Source of the DNA: Trissonchulus latispiculum
Taxonomy: Eukaryota; Nematoda; Enoplea; Enoplida; Ironidae
Direction: 5' to 3'
DNA: 64,000 nt
Assembly (NCBI GenBank): GCA_030248195.1
Contig: JASAND010013278.1
Coordinates: 1 to 64,000, forward strand
Part shown: positions 47,836 to 64,000 of the stretch, piece after piece
Layout of the letters: the number at the start of each line of letters is the position of its first letter
How positions within the stretch are numbered: the first letter of the stretch is position 1
Made by a program: the position numbers and the translations under genes
Notes under the pieces: model-generated
What the model was told of the DNA's origin: nothing
The model's database searches: none
What the model saw: only the letters and a program-made list of their open reading frames with translations

Positions 47836-48116
47836 GTGTTGACCCGTAATTTCAGCAGAAACAGGAAGTCTTCATGTGACGCACATGAACATAGGAAAAG
47901 AAAAAGTAGATTGTTTTCGTGCGCACGAGAAATCTCGCCAATGGCAAAGCGGTGCGGTTTAGCGTCCACCTTATTATTATAAAGACGATCTCAAATGGTA
48001 ACCTGTAGGAAACGGAATTTTAATTTATGCCTTTCAAATGTTGTAGTTAAATTTTCATAGAATTTTTGATGTTTGAGAGCAGCCAAATTTGAGTGTTTTG
48101 TAAAGTTGAAGTTGGT
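47836..48116. other. No gene recognised
   Basis: The LINE match ends here. The remaining sequence up to the next repeat has no recognisable content. Confidence 0.4.
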
Positions 48117-49060
48117 GGTCTGGTGATACTCCGTTAGACGCACACCTTACAATTTTTCGCAGTTGTCTGAAAGGCTCTACTCTGGTAGGCGCACACCCTC
48201 CAAAACTGAGGGTTTACTGTAAAAACGCTCTACTCCGGTAGGCGCACACCTTACTAAATTGAAGGTTTACAAAACGCTCTACTCCGGGAGGCGCACACCT
48301 TACAAATAGTGAGTAATTTCTTGTCGTTATTAATATGTATATACTAAACTGTTGGAGTTACTTTTGTATTAACAAAGTAGTATTAGGTATTATTTCATTT
48401 ATACATAATTAAATATTAAACAAAATTATTTAATTAATTTCTTTAATTTATTTATTTAAAATACACCGTTTTGACAATAAAAATATGTAAAAATCAGCGA
48501 GATCGGACAAAGTAAAAAAATTACCCCAAAAGTGGACCCTCCCTTAATTGTACATGACTCCTAAAATTGACGACACAAAGACGGACCAAAACAAAATTTT
48601 GATGGAGTTGTGTTTAAATCTTATAAATCAGAAAACGCGGGTTCGACCCCCCCCCCCCAAATGTCCGAATTTTTCATTTATTTAGGCGAATTTATTTATA
48701 AGAAAGTATTTGCGCCAAGAGTTCAGTACATGTCATACGTAAACAAAAAGTACTACTACGACAAGAAATCACTATATATTTGTAATGTGTGCGCACAGCC
48801 TACAATTTTTTGCAGTTGTCTGAAATGCTCTACTCTGGTAGGCGCACACCCTCCAAAACTGAGGGTTTACTGTAAAAAGGCTCTACTCCGGTAGGCGCCC
48901 ACCTCACTAAATTAAAGGTTTACTGTAAAATGCTCTACTCCTGGAGGCGCACACCTTACAAATAGTGAGTAATTTCTTGTCGTTATTAATATGTATATAC
49001 TAAACTGTTGGAGTTACTTTTGTATTGACAAAGTAGTATTAGGTATTATTTAATTTATAC

Positions 49061-49140
<80 letters not shown>

Positions 49141-49677
49141 TTATACTCCTGGAGGCGCACACCTTACAAATATATAGTGATTTCTTGTCGTAGTAGTACT
49201 TTTTGTTTACGTATGACATGTACTGAACTCTTGGCGCAAATACTTTCTTATAAATAAATTCGCCTAAATAAACGAAAAATTCGGACATATGGCGGGGTTC
49301 GAACCAGCGTTTTCTGATTTATAAGATTTAAACACAACTCCATCAAAATTTTGTTTTGGTCCGTCTTTGTGTCGTCAATTTTAGGAGTCATCTACAATTA
49401 AGGGGGGTCCTCTTTTGGAGTCATTTTTTTACTTTGTCCGATCTCGCTGATTTTTACATATTTTTACTGTCAAAACGGTGTATTTTAAATAAATAAATTA
49501 AAGAAATTAATTAAATAATTTTATGTAATATTTAATTATGTATAAATTAAATAATACCTAATACTAGTTTGTTAATACAAAAGTAACTCCAACAGTGTAG
49601 TATATACATATTAATGACGACAAGAATTTACTCACTATTTGTAAGGTGTGCGCCTAACGAAGTATCACAAGTGGTCT
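48117..49677. mobile_element. Inverted composite repeat with GGCGCACACC units
   Basis: The outer ends TGGTGATACTCCGTTAG and the complement of TGTGATACTTCGTTAGG are inverted. Inside are repeats of about 50 bp built on CTCTACTCCGGTAGGCGCACACC (near 48178, 48229, 48277, 48828, 48880 and 48932). Further in, ~560 bp at 48320-48620 and 49330-49640 are inverted, including poly-G TTAA-type ends (48520-48536, 49399-49410) and a GGTTCGA-containing block. The centre is a (TAA)n tract. No gene. Confidence 0.65.
49061..49140. repeat. (TAA)n microsatellite
   Basis: An 80-bp uninterrupted ATA/TAA repeat at the centre of the inverted repeat. The tyrosine-run minus-strand frame over it is an artefact. Confidence 0.98.
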
Positions 49678-51327
49678 TTGATGACATATTTTGAACCCAA
49701 AATTCTAAGCCCTACAGACAGATCACAGCTTATGACAAGTCAATTTGAACAATGCAAACTGATCTTCGTCAGCTTTGTTTGATTTCGAGATTTCTCTGGT
49801 GCAGGAATCCGAAATTTAGCAAAATTTTGACAATTCTTGTTTTTGAATGAACGAATATTTATTTGTTCACCATTGTTGCTGACTTTCAAGGCCAAGTTTG
49901 AATATAACTGTTGCAGCTAAGTACACCCAGTGGGTCAGAGTAGTCAAATATGGAGGTCTGTTAAGCTGAAAAAAAGCGATTTTTCAAATTTTTCGAAATA
50001 TCATAATTTTTTAATTCAGTCGAAAGGTTTTATATTGGGAACATTTTACTTCTTGGAACATAGTCCACAAATGCGTCATATTTACGGTATCGTCGATTAT
50101 ATTATAGTCGTGGTCAAGGCTTTTACGGTGTGCACACAGGTCACAGTGGTCCTTCCTTAATTAGGTTTTAGGGATCCCTGCTCGGTAACAAAGCACTATA
50201 ATGTGTGAAAGCTATCATGACTGACAGTGTGTATTGCACATATCGTTCAGGGAGCAGCAACTTGTTATATTGAGCTTTGCTGTGTACTATTATGTGACAA
50301 AAGACTAATTGGCCTTTCCAATATCAAACGTTTAATTCCCCTCGCACTCCCCTTTAATTTTGTATAGTCCATTTTACCAAAGGCTAGCTACTTTAAGTTT
50401 AAACTTTGGTTGGGAAAACCTATCCAGTCAAGTTGCTGCGATGGTCCTACGGTAGTTAGTGCGCCCTCTACGTACAGCGTGTTTTGCTGAAAGTAAATTA
50501 AACTTTTGTGCATAGATGCTTAAAACCGTTAAATCTCTACAAAATCAGGAAGAAAACACATAGTCTTCAACTAGTAATTTATAAAAGAAATATTACACTA
50601 TTTAAGAGAGGAATCTTCAGCCACCGAAATTTATTCATGACAAAGCGGAAGGATAGTTTGCCGTTTATGTTGATCACAGCTGATTTGAACGCGTGCATGG
50701 AAAGAACGGAGACGAATCGGCAGAATTAAACGAGTTAAAATTAACTCTTTTAACCCCTATTCGCGCGCTCAGCGAGTTAATTTTAACTCTCCCGATATTA
50801 ACTCGTTTAACTCTGCTCGTTTTAACCCTGCTAGAGTTAAAAGAGTAAAAACAGGCAGGGTTAAAATTAACTCGCTGAGTGCGCGAACAAGAGTTAAAAT
50901 ATTTAACTTTAACTAGTTTAACTCTACTCGTTTAACTCGCCCGCGAAAAGGCCCTTGGAATTATAAAATTGTTGAATAAATGTTAAACCTGATAAACACA
51001 AAATAGAGCAGTAAGGATGACTGATAGAAGGAAAATATTGTGGTACCCAGCTTGCCAACAAAGAGCGCCATCACAGAAGTCATGTTTAGTTAGAAATATG
51101 TGCAAGATCGGTATTAATTTACCTGGCGTTTGAAACAAACATGTGTAATCTACCTAGATAATCTTAATGCATGCAGTAAGTTGCGCTTATACGAGTTGAT
51201 CTAACAGTATTTAGAAAGTTGCACCCTTGCAATGACACATCATAATTAGGGTACAAAGCAAGCAGCAGTGTCACAATGTTACACAGCTATTTTAACTGTA
51301 GATGATTTTCGCTGATCGGTCTTTCAG

Positions 51328-56445
<5,118 letters not shown>

Positions 56446-57232
56446 TTTTGTTGTTTTGTTTGTTTGCTGGTCTACTGGTTCCTAAAACATCGTTCCATAC
56501 AACAACATTTAAAGTCTAGTTGGCTTAATGTGCCAAACAATCTAGTTTAAAGTTTATCTAGTTTTAACTTCACACTAGTTTATCTAGTTTTATCTAGTTT
56601 TGTTAAACGCTTTCTTGGAAAAGACACTGAAACATTGCAAGATGCAGCTTTCAAATTATTTATCTTTTCTACTCCTTTAAGTATCAGCAATAAAGACCAC
56701 ACATCAAGACCAATCCTTGTACGTCGACTATTCTTTTGCACTACATTTTGACATTTTTGTCCTGTGGTTATGGTGGAGATATTGTGGCTGCGTTGGATTG
56801 CCAATAATAACGTATTAGTGATTTGTTGATTGTTCTAGCAGTTTCATAGAGTAGAACCTCCCGTTGTTAGGGATTACAGGTTTTAGCGTTTTATGTTATT
56901 TGTAGCAGTTCAAGGCAAGGGACTTCCGAGGCAAATATGTTAAAACTTAAAGCATTTTAAGATATGTATGTTCAAGGTATGGTAGGCTAAGCGCAATAGG
57001 CGTCGTTCTGTACATCAAGGCAAATGTTTCTGATGCATGTAGCAAAACATTGAATGTTTTATGTCTCATTGAAATATATGTTCAATTAACGGTAAAATTA
57101 CAAAGCGAACAAGCCATCTTTTGCATAATGAATATTGCATGTTGCTGTTTCTTTTACGGACGTTCAGAGAAACTGGAGGCTGCTAAAACGTTCTCAGAAA
57201 AATGGAATGAAAAATAGCAAATAGGAACCCAG
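56446..57232. other. Upstream region of the channel gene
   Basis: This 787-bp interval separates the channel start codon from the solo LTR. 56560-56600 contains repeated TAGTTT(A)TCTAGTTT words. I see no clear TATA box or further exon. Confidence 0.4.
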
Positions 57233-57759
57233 TGTGAAGATGCGCGCAGTTATCTTAGAAGTTGTGTTGAGTTAGCACGCACATTCAAATTGTAGATTTA
57301 GTTGAAGTTATTTAGAAATAGCGATCGCTCAGTGTTTTGCAAGTTCTGTCTAATTTCATCGGTTCTTTCACCAAAATTAGTTTACGTTGGGGGATTAGTT
57401 GGAATTGGGTTGGGTTGTAAACCGGTCGCGGCGTTTACTCAGTTTTGCCCAGCCTTTGGGATTCGACTACAGCTAGGAGATCAAGATCTGCAACGTTCAT
57501 ATTAGCTGGTGCTGGTTCTGATTATTTCGTAAAGTGTTTTCTGGAAATTATGTTGTGAGTCTTGTCCGGCTCCGTTGTGATTTAGACAGTAAATTTTGTG
57601 TTGTTGAAATATCTTTTAGTCGATCAGGATCTCGTTGTATTGACATCGCTCACCACGTAGTCAACTGTGATCTTAATCACGAATAGTTTAATCAAGTCAA
57701 CTCGTTTTATTCAGTAATTTCATACAGTTTTACTAACATCAGTAGAGTCTAACTTCACA
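57233..57759 (+). mobile_element. Solo LTR of the TGTGAAG...CTTCACA family
   Basis: 527 bp, TGTGAAG at 57233 and CTTCACA at 57759. Internal blocks are shared with the LTRs at 45438 and 47017 (TTTTCTGGAAATTATGTT, AACTCGTTTTATTCAGT). The flanks are CCAG and CTAG, a 4-bp duplication with one change. No internal region follows, so it is the product of LTR-LTR recombination. It is diverged and hence older. It sits ~0.8 kb upstream of the channel gene in opposite orientation. Confidence 0.85.
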
Positions 57760-58194
57760 CTAGGAACAAAAAGAGGTGCCCACCCTCATTTTTGCTACTC
57801 ACAACGTGCTTCTTCCCCAAAAAAAAGAAACAGGTTATGAAAGAAAATTGCTTAGAATATGTTGCGCTGGAATAAGGCATTGACAAATGACTCTCAAATA
57901 TGAATGCTTGCTGCTTCTATATAATGCTGCTGCTTCTATATAATATCAATGCTTGCTTCAAAAATCAGAATTTGGCTCGAACGATGTCTGTCTCGTACCC
58001 ATCGCTATTTCCTGAACAGCTTAAGCTCAAAATTTTAATATGCTACTCATAGTTATTCTGTTTATATAATATGTAGTGCGAAACGCGTACATACTGGTAA
58101 GCCAAAAACATGTGTTTTGTATATATCAGCTCTCAGCAGCATATCTCAGCAGTCAGTCAGATAAAACTTATTTTGTTTAAACAGCTGTCAGAAT
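57760..58194. other. No gene recognised
   Basis: AT-rich. A short tandem repeat of TGCTGCTTCTATATAATG-type words lies near 57908-57945. Nothing coding. Confidence 0.5.
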
Positions 58195-58575
58195 TGTCAT
58201 CCGCATGCTACTGTCATCCGCATGATTGTCATTGTCATCATGACGCTTGTCACCGTCTTAGTTATTATGTACCTTGATAGTGATTAATCTATCAGATGTG
58301 TTTTGATGTATACTAGTGTCAGAAAACACATCATAAAACCTACAATACCAAGACTTATCCAAGTTAACGTAAAGCACAAAATAAGCTGTAAGTAAATGTA
58401 AACCCCATATAAGTTTCTAACAAATATACTGACTTAAACTCATTTAGAAAGCAATCGTTTTCCCTACCGAGATTGACTCAAACCTAATAAGCTTGCAGCT
58501 AAGTTGTGCTAATTAGCCGTACCCAAATATACTTTATCTATTTGGCAGCTACCAATCCCCAATTGTATTAAGTCA
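58195..58575 (-). repeat. Dispersed repeat, inverted copy of 4775-5165
   Basis: The reverse complement matches 4775-5165 across several blocks, including GGGAAAACGAT and CTTGGATAAG. Confidence 0.6.
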
Positions 58576-59974
58576 AAACATTGAATAGTAATCGAAATTG
58601 GTATGACGAAAATTATTATTTTGTTCAACGTCGAAGCGGCCTCATCCGTCTCCATAGCAGTCCTGGCGTCACCCGCCTGATGACTTGGTCAGAGTGACGG
58701 ACTTTCCGTCGGGGTTTGGAATTAGAGCTAGGAGCCCTGGATTTGGTCTAAATTGCACTTTTATTATCCATTTTTCTTGCTACGACAGCAACAGCATCAG
58801 GAACAAAGCCACACTTTGCTTGACTTAATGACGCTATTTCTGTTTTCCACTATTTGCTTTGGACGATGTCAGTAGGACTAAAGATGAGAGCCAACTATAA
58901 GGGGGATGGTAGAAGTTTAAAGTTCAATGCTGGAAAAGCTAGTTCGCCTTTTGCCACTTAATAATACTGGTTTGATGCAAACAATGAAAGAATTCCAACA
59001 TGTCGCGTCCTGTAGAGCCATTTCAAGTTGATGTTGTCGGGTAAAAACTCTAAAACACTAAACATACCATGCATAGAAAGTATGTTTCGTCCTGACCGCT
59101 GTGTACAAGGTACAGTAAATAAATATTGCAAAAATACTCTCCAAATTTAGTGCTTTGTTATACGATGTAAAAGACTCCATAAATGAGTGCCAATGTTTTG
59201 TGCGACATGCGAAGAACGCGAAAAAATTGGACATTATAGGTACGTACTGCATACGGATGGACGATAAAATTTTATGAACTGTGGTTAGCCAAATGAATCC
59301 TGATTTCCACCACCTAATGCATCTAGCACTGTCTCAACTTGCGCGAAGAATACATGATTTCGTTAATCTTTGCGTTCCTAAAGTTAGATTACACTCAAGA
59401 TACAAAATTTGTGCGTGTCAGTTCAATTACTTTGACACTTTGCGTATACAACTACAACTTTACAAGCCACTCGGTTTTACTAAGATGTGTATGAAGTTAG
59501 GTTGCTAGGCCTCGCTTCACAGTTCACAAATGCTAGACTGTTTTCTCAAACAATGAATGCCGGTTGCTCCAAAAATTCTAATCTTTCGGAGTCGACAAGT
59601 CTAAGCAACCCTTAGGCAACTTTTCGAAAAAATGGAAACAGACATGTTTTGATCTTGTTTAAGTTGTAGCTTTTCAGAACTCACAAGTTTTCAGAACTCA
59701 CAACTTTTTAGAACTCACAACTTCATTACTACAGCCATTATTGAGGATAGATTCAAAGACAAATGTAATCCCAACGTGTTTGCTATTATAACCAAAATCT
59801 TTATGATTCTAGCCACTTGGCCAGTCAATGCGGCAGCGGTTGAGAGGAGCTGAGGCCGCACCAATTGATCTGGATGAAGTGGTGGATTCTTTGCAGATGT
59901 GCCAAGAATGCTGCCTTTTTACGTGGGTTCACGTAGTGAAAGTTACGAATTCCGACAAAGCTTGATGAGACTGT
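58576..59974. other. No gene recognised
   Basis: Unique-looking sequence. Open frames at 59281-59508 (plus) and 59058-59252 (minus) have no domain that I recognise. A short triplicated CAGAACTCACAA word lies near 59675-59720. Confidence 0.45.
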
Positions 59975-60047
59975 GCCTTCGTAGCTCAGTCGGCAGAGCG
60001 TTTGCCTAGTGCGCAAAATGTCGTGGGTTCGAGTCCCACCGGAGGTC
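59975..60047 (+). tRNA. tRNA-Thr (anticodon AGT)
   Basis: A full 73-nt cloverleaf folds: acceptor GCCTTCG/CGGAGGT (two G-U-type pairs, the rest Watson-Crick), D arm GCTC/GAGC, anticodon arm TTTGC/GCAAA with loop CTAGTGC (anticodon AGT at 60008-60010), 5-nt variable loop, and T arm GTGGG/CCCAC with loop TTCGAGT. The internal promoter boxes are canonical: A box TAGCTCAGTCGG and B box GGTTCGAGTCC. CCA is not encoded and there is no intron. The discriminator base is C, unusual for tRNA-Thr, so a tRNA-derived pseudogene or SINE head is possible, though the folding is intact. Confidence 0.8.
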
Positions 60048-60051
60048 CGAA

Positions 60052-60056
60052 TTTTT
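60052..60056 (+). terminator. Pol III terminator of the tRNA gene
   Basis: TTTTT begins five bases after the tRNA 3' end, the standard RNA polymerase III termination signal. Confidence 0.75.
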
Positions 60057-60385
60057 CGGACCTTCGGTGGTACATGACTTCCTTCTTCTTTCTCATTTTA
60101 AAGTGAAATAGGTGTGTTAGTCAACGCGCATTGTGCATGTAAACTCTTTGCACTGTTAAAAGTGGATATATAACATAAAACCGTCTGAATTAGGACTTGA
60201 ATCATTAAAACACGAAAATTAAATGTATAGAGAATTTGCTGTTTTAACTGAATTCACGCCATCAGCGCGAAAAATTTCAAATTTATACCTGACAAGCCCA
60301 AATTTTTCGGGGGGCAAACTAGTTTCGGGGGAATTCCCCCTGCCCACTCCCCCCTCCTGCCTACGCCCCTGATTTTGGGGTTATA
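60057..60385. other. No gene recognised
   Basis: A G-run followed by a C-rich block (60308-60370) resembles the low-complexity ends of dispersed repeats. Nothing coding. Confidence 0.4.
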
Positions 60386-61461
60386 TGCGTCTGTCAAAAG
60401 ATTCTGATCCCGACTATCGACCCACAATCACGCTTTCCATGGGGCTAAAAGCGCGTCATTAAAAATTGATAAAAATTGAACGACAACCTTTCTGTCTCGC
60501 AACGAGAATTCACAGGAAAATATTTTAATCAATTCAAATAGAATGACTCCCTGTTCGAACACAAAGATTCCCAGGAAAAGAAATTGATAAAATTAAATTG
60601 ACTCGACTCATGCCCCTCGGGGAAGAATCACAGGAAGAAAAAAATCGGTTAAATCTTAAAATCGGTTAAACAAATACTTTCCAGAAGAAACGAAAATATT
60701 CCGCTCACTCTGATGTCAACAGTCTGTAACAACCCTAGTTCCGCGGAATTTTAGAAATAAAGTTAGTTGTTAATTTAATGTTCAGATTCTGTAGGCATTA
60801 GATTTATGCTGGAAATGTGGCAGCTTCATTTGTCGGTACTAGCGGGCATAAAACGATAAAGCAAATCCTGGACGCACCAAAAAAGCTGTGAATTAAAGTT
60901 AAATTCATTTTAATATAAAGATAAAATAGAAAAAATTAACTAATACTGTACTCGCCACGTAAGATGAACTAAAAGGAGAACGCGTTGGGCTAGCACCTGT
61001 GTCGTTTATCGATGCTAAAGGTACCATTTCTACGTGAAATTTCTCCTGTTGCGATGAAAGACGACAAGCATTAACTTTCTTTGGCATAAATTACTGTGAA
61101 TTTTTGGAGTCAGTGCGGCATTATGAAACAATCCGCAGCAAATGGCCCGATTCCATATATATTTACCTAATTCCATGGAATGACATGTTTTCGCGAATCA
61201 TTCACCGGAAAAAAGTGACTGAATCTAAGCTGCACAATTTATGTCGCTCAGTAAGGATTCACAGGAAAAAAATTGATAACTTTTAATCCACCAAATTCAT
61301 TACCCTCAAAATGCAGTCACAGGAAAAAATCTATCAATTTAAATCAACTAGTTTCCTGTCGCTCCATGAAGAGTCACAGGAAAAAAATTGGCAAAAACTG
61401 ACATTTTCAACTCCTGTTAAAGTGTGTCCATAGTCGGCATCAGAATCTTTTGACAGACGCA
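60386..61461. mobile_element. TCACAGGAAAA-array element, 1.08 kb
   Basis: The inverted ends are TGCGTCTGTCAAAAGATTCT at 60386 and its complement ending at 61461, with matching continuing through CCGACTAT. Inside, a word close to GAATCACAGGAAAAAATTGA occurs about seven times (for example 60507, 60566, 60627, 61257, 61317 and 61373). ATA flanks both sides (60383-60385, 61462-61464), a possible 3-bp duplication. It is non-coding. Same layout as the other array elements but with a much shorter flanking repeat. Confidence 0.75.
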
Positions 61462-61840
61462 ATACAGAGGTCCATACATCATTTTGAAGCTCAGAATGAG
61501 CTGAATCGCTTTATGAAACCAAATCACGGAAAAATCAGTTCTGTTAGCCAGTTACCCCACATGCGCATAGATACATTTTCATATTTAAAGGGAGGGCTAC
61601 TTGGGTCAAAAATTCTACCTTCACGAATTTTGCATAAATTGCGCCCATTGATGCTTAATAGTGCCGTACGCAATCCATTTAAATTTGAGATGATTTCGTC
61701 CAGAGGCCAGTTTCATAAAAAAGTTATCGAGTGTTCGAGTCAAGATCTCTGGTCGATTTCAACCAGAGAAATTTTACCCAACTTGAGACCTACTCGAGAA
61801 AATTTTGAAACTATAAATGTAAAACATGGTGAGAGCTAGG
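61462..61840. other. Unrecognised plus-strand open frame
   Basis: A 129-codon frame (61450-61839) of ordinary composition overlaps the end of the preceding element. I recognise no domain and see no splice or promoter context. Probably chance. Confidence 0.3.
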
Positions 61841-62976
61841 ACTTAAACCACGGACTCAGCACCACTTTACTTAGGACTGGGCACAACGAACGCGGACTTT
61901 GGACTGCGGGTGGAGGGAGATCCTTAATCCAAGCGGCTCACAAACCCGCCGACTTGCCTCGCCAAGGGGGAATAGTCAATTTTAGGGGACGCCAACGGGG
62001 CGCCAGATAGAAGCTGGGGGGACAGCACATACAATTAGGGCTGTTATAACAAATTTCGGGGCTACTCCCAGAAATCTACCTAGCCAATTTGAAGATCAAA
62101 ATTAAATTAAAGTAATTAATAAAATTTAGGTAAGCAAAATACGTGACAACCGAGCACTTTAATGGTAGGCACCAAGCAATTTATAATAGGAAATACCCAC
62201 CTGGGCTACCCAGAGTGGGGGGATAAAATATAAAAGGCGGGCTACCCGCGTATAACAGGACAATAAAAATTACAAAGGTTAATAATTCAGCAAGAGGGGG
62301 TACCAGCAAATATTCCAGCGGAGAAAGTGAAGTAATAAAGTCGGGGAGGTAGCTACCAAAGATACACCAAGGGGAAGGGGACAGCCCCGCAAAATGGGAA
62401 GGGAGGAAAATGGGGAAGGTTAGAAGTTAGACGAAAACAAAAAAGGTACTCAAAGATTAAAAGGAGATTGGGAGGGGTGAGTTCAAAATAGTTTTTTGAA
62501 TAAAGGGAAAGCAAACTAAAAAGAACTTACAGCTGGAATGGAAAACTCGAAAGGGAGGGCCCCCGAAATAACCGACTCACGCAACCAAGGAGAACTCCCA
62601 ACTGACTAACGAGTGGCGTGACTGTCTAAAGAGAAGATTGTCATGCGTTGGTAACGGGAGCGTCTATCTTCTGTAAGCCAACACGAAATACAAAATAACT
62701 GCAAAGTTAAGTTTATGCTCGGAAAATACGAAAATTAAGGATTTTGATGGTTTTCGAAGTATCAGCATAAAGTTAGCACTGCAATTATTTTAGGAAGGGT
62801 GTTACACGCAAAATAGTACAAAATTATCGGGCTTCCCAACATTTAGAACAACATAATATTTACGGGGAATTTGGGGGATTTTTGGGGAATTTTGGGGGAA
62901 AACTACGAACGTTAGAAATAGGAAGGGACTTGGAAAGGGGGGTGATAGCGGGCAGCTATTAGTTACCCACATTACA
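61841..62976 (-). repeat. Purine-rich dispersed repeat, copy 2
   Basis: Collinear with 2190-3146: GGGGAGGTAGCTACC-like purine zones, the ACTCCCAACTGACTAA block, the GTCTATCTT block and the terminal TTACCCACATTACA at 62976. The copies are strongly diverged. Possibly an old LTR on the minus strand. Confidence 0.5.
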
Positions 62977-63129
62977 TAAATATAAAAATTGTTTCTTCAT
63001 GCTTCAATTATTTGCATAGATAAAACAAATCGCCATAAAATTGTCCGCAGATACATTTACATAAAATTTTAAACGTAGACGAGGTTGCTGTCATTGATAT
63101 TTGACAAGTTCCACTGGCCATACCTGAAA

Positions 63130-64000
63130 CTAAGTCTGACCAAAAAATGTAGAAACGAAATTGTTTTCTTTATATCTCAAAAACGCTTCAAGATAGCTAC
63201 CATAAAGTATATATTTTCTGAACCGGACTGATGAGATCTTTCTTTTCGTGAAAAATTTTTTTGAAATTTGCCGTGCGATTTCAAAGGGCGCCGCTTTTAT
63301 ATGTCCAGAAAGATTGGTAAATGGCAATGCCGCAATTTTTTCAGGAAAATTTTCCCCTTGTCTAAAAGTCCTATATACCAAGTTTCAACTTTTTTGGTTG
63401 AAAATTGCGTGAGTTATTCCATTTTTCGATTTTCAAAATCCTTTGATCTTTGCCGCTTTTTAGACTTTGACTGGCTATTACTCGTGACTCGCTCAGTGGA
63501 AAAAATTTTCGATTAGATTTTCAGGACCGCCTAGGCATCACCTTTGATCTGATATATGTGGCATTTCAAAACTTGAAAGTCGAGTTTTTTCAAAAAATAC
63601 CACTTTATGACCCAAAATTTCGGTACAGCGATTCTAGCAAAAGTGAATAAAAATAGCATAATCATAAAGTTCAATCTGCGGTGAGTCCAACGACCTAACG
63701 TTTTTGTGGCTACGACTTATATTGCGCCAGCAATGAATTTTTAAACAATTTCCCCTATTTCAGGTGGTTTATGCTAGTTGACACTGGCTCATGCAAATAA
63801 AGGCGGCAACATCAAAGACGGCGAAAACCACAGGAAATAAGGGAAATTGTTTGAAAAATCATTGCTGGCGCAATATAAGTCGTAGCCACAAAAAGTTTAT
63901 ATCGTTGGACTCACCTCGGATTGAACTTTATGATTATGCTATTTTTATTCACGCTAGAATCGCTTATACCGAAATTTTGGGTCAAAAAGTGGTATTTTTT
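63130..64000. mobile_element. Palindromic element, second copy, cut by the window end
   Basis: It begins CTAAGTCTGACCAAAA and matches the left arm of 37716-39054. The centre is near 63790, after which the second arm starts and runs off the window. It is diverged from the first copy by scattered substitutions. Confidence 0.8.

Larger units (their letters stand above)
42348..50954. mobile_element. GAGTTAAA-array element, copy 2, with later insertions
   Basis: The left terminus GGGCCTTTTCGCGCGCGAAT and right terminus (complement of GGGCCTTTTCGCGGGCGAGT) are inverted, with GAGTTAAA/TTTAACTC arrays at 42360-42640 and 50727-50950. The ends are collinear with 31141-35700. The interior carries two TTAA elements (43395-45101), a split LINE fragment with an LTR element inside it, and the repeat at 48117-49677. 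The flanks do not show a convincing target duplication. Confidence 0.7.

Noticed and set aside
49055..49288. Poly-tyrosine minus-strand frame
   Set aside because: Translation of the (TAA)n tract and its flanking inverted repeat.
61450..61839. 129-codon plus-strand frame as a gene
   Set aside because: It starts inside the terminal repeat of a DNA element and shows no known motif. Kept only as an unrecognised frame.

Overview
The window is AT-rich, repeat-dense, intron-containing nuclear DNA from an animal, most likely an invertebrate. The best evidence is a spliced five-exon gene of the degenerin/epithelial sodium channel (DEG/ENaC) family and a decayed paralogue; this family is essentially animal-specific. 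LINE, LTR, polymerase-B and DNA-transposon remains fit that reading. I cannot name a phylum from the sequence. There are no operons, and most open frames of 60-130 codons are chance frames inside repeats.

Real gene content is sparse. An apparently intact DEG/ENaC gene lies on the minus strand at 51328-56445 (five exons, 478 residues). A paralogous pseudogene lies on the minus strand at 17734-19398 (three exons, two frameshifts, one nonsense codon; exons 4-5 not found). A tRNA-Thr(AGT)-like gene lies at 59975-60047. Broken fragments include a DNA polymerase B C-terminal piece (5877-6528, minus), a NADAR + SGNH-hydrolase gene (10632-11710, plus) and LINE reverse transcriptase (8400-8831 minus; 45102-47835 plus, split by an LTR element).

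Most of the rest is mobile DNA. Several sequence-unrelated DNA elements share one architecture: short terminal inverted repeats, then inverted subterminal arrays of a motif private to each family (GAGCC; a 39-bp GGCCC-rich unit; GAGTTAAA; AAAAAGCGGAAACGG; CCCCCGGTGTAAA; GTGCTTT; TCACAGGAAAA). Four of them carry 9-10 bp flanking direct repeats, so they resemble Mutator/Rehavkus-like non-autonomous elements. Between 30.3 and 41.1 kb they are nested inside a 10.85-kb fold-back structure with nearly identical 857-bp arms and a 5-bp flanking repeat.

Other families are TTAA-flanked elements of 0.7-1.25 kb, some placed head to tail sharing one TTAA; a short LTR family (TGTGAAG...CTTCACA, 4-bp duplications) present as two internally deleted elements, a 3' fragment and a solo LTR; a 1.3-kb palindromic element; and purine-rich repeats near both ends of the window.

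Layout: 0-5.2 kb repeats; 5.9-11.7 kb gene debris around a TTAA element; 15-19.4 kb LTR element and channel pseudogene; 20-30 kb TTAA elements and old sequence; 30.3-41.1 kb nested fold-back; 42.3-51 kb a second GAGTTAAA element carrying several later insertions; 51.3-56.4 kb the channel gene; 57-64 kb solo LTR, tRNA gene and further repeats.
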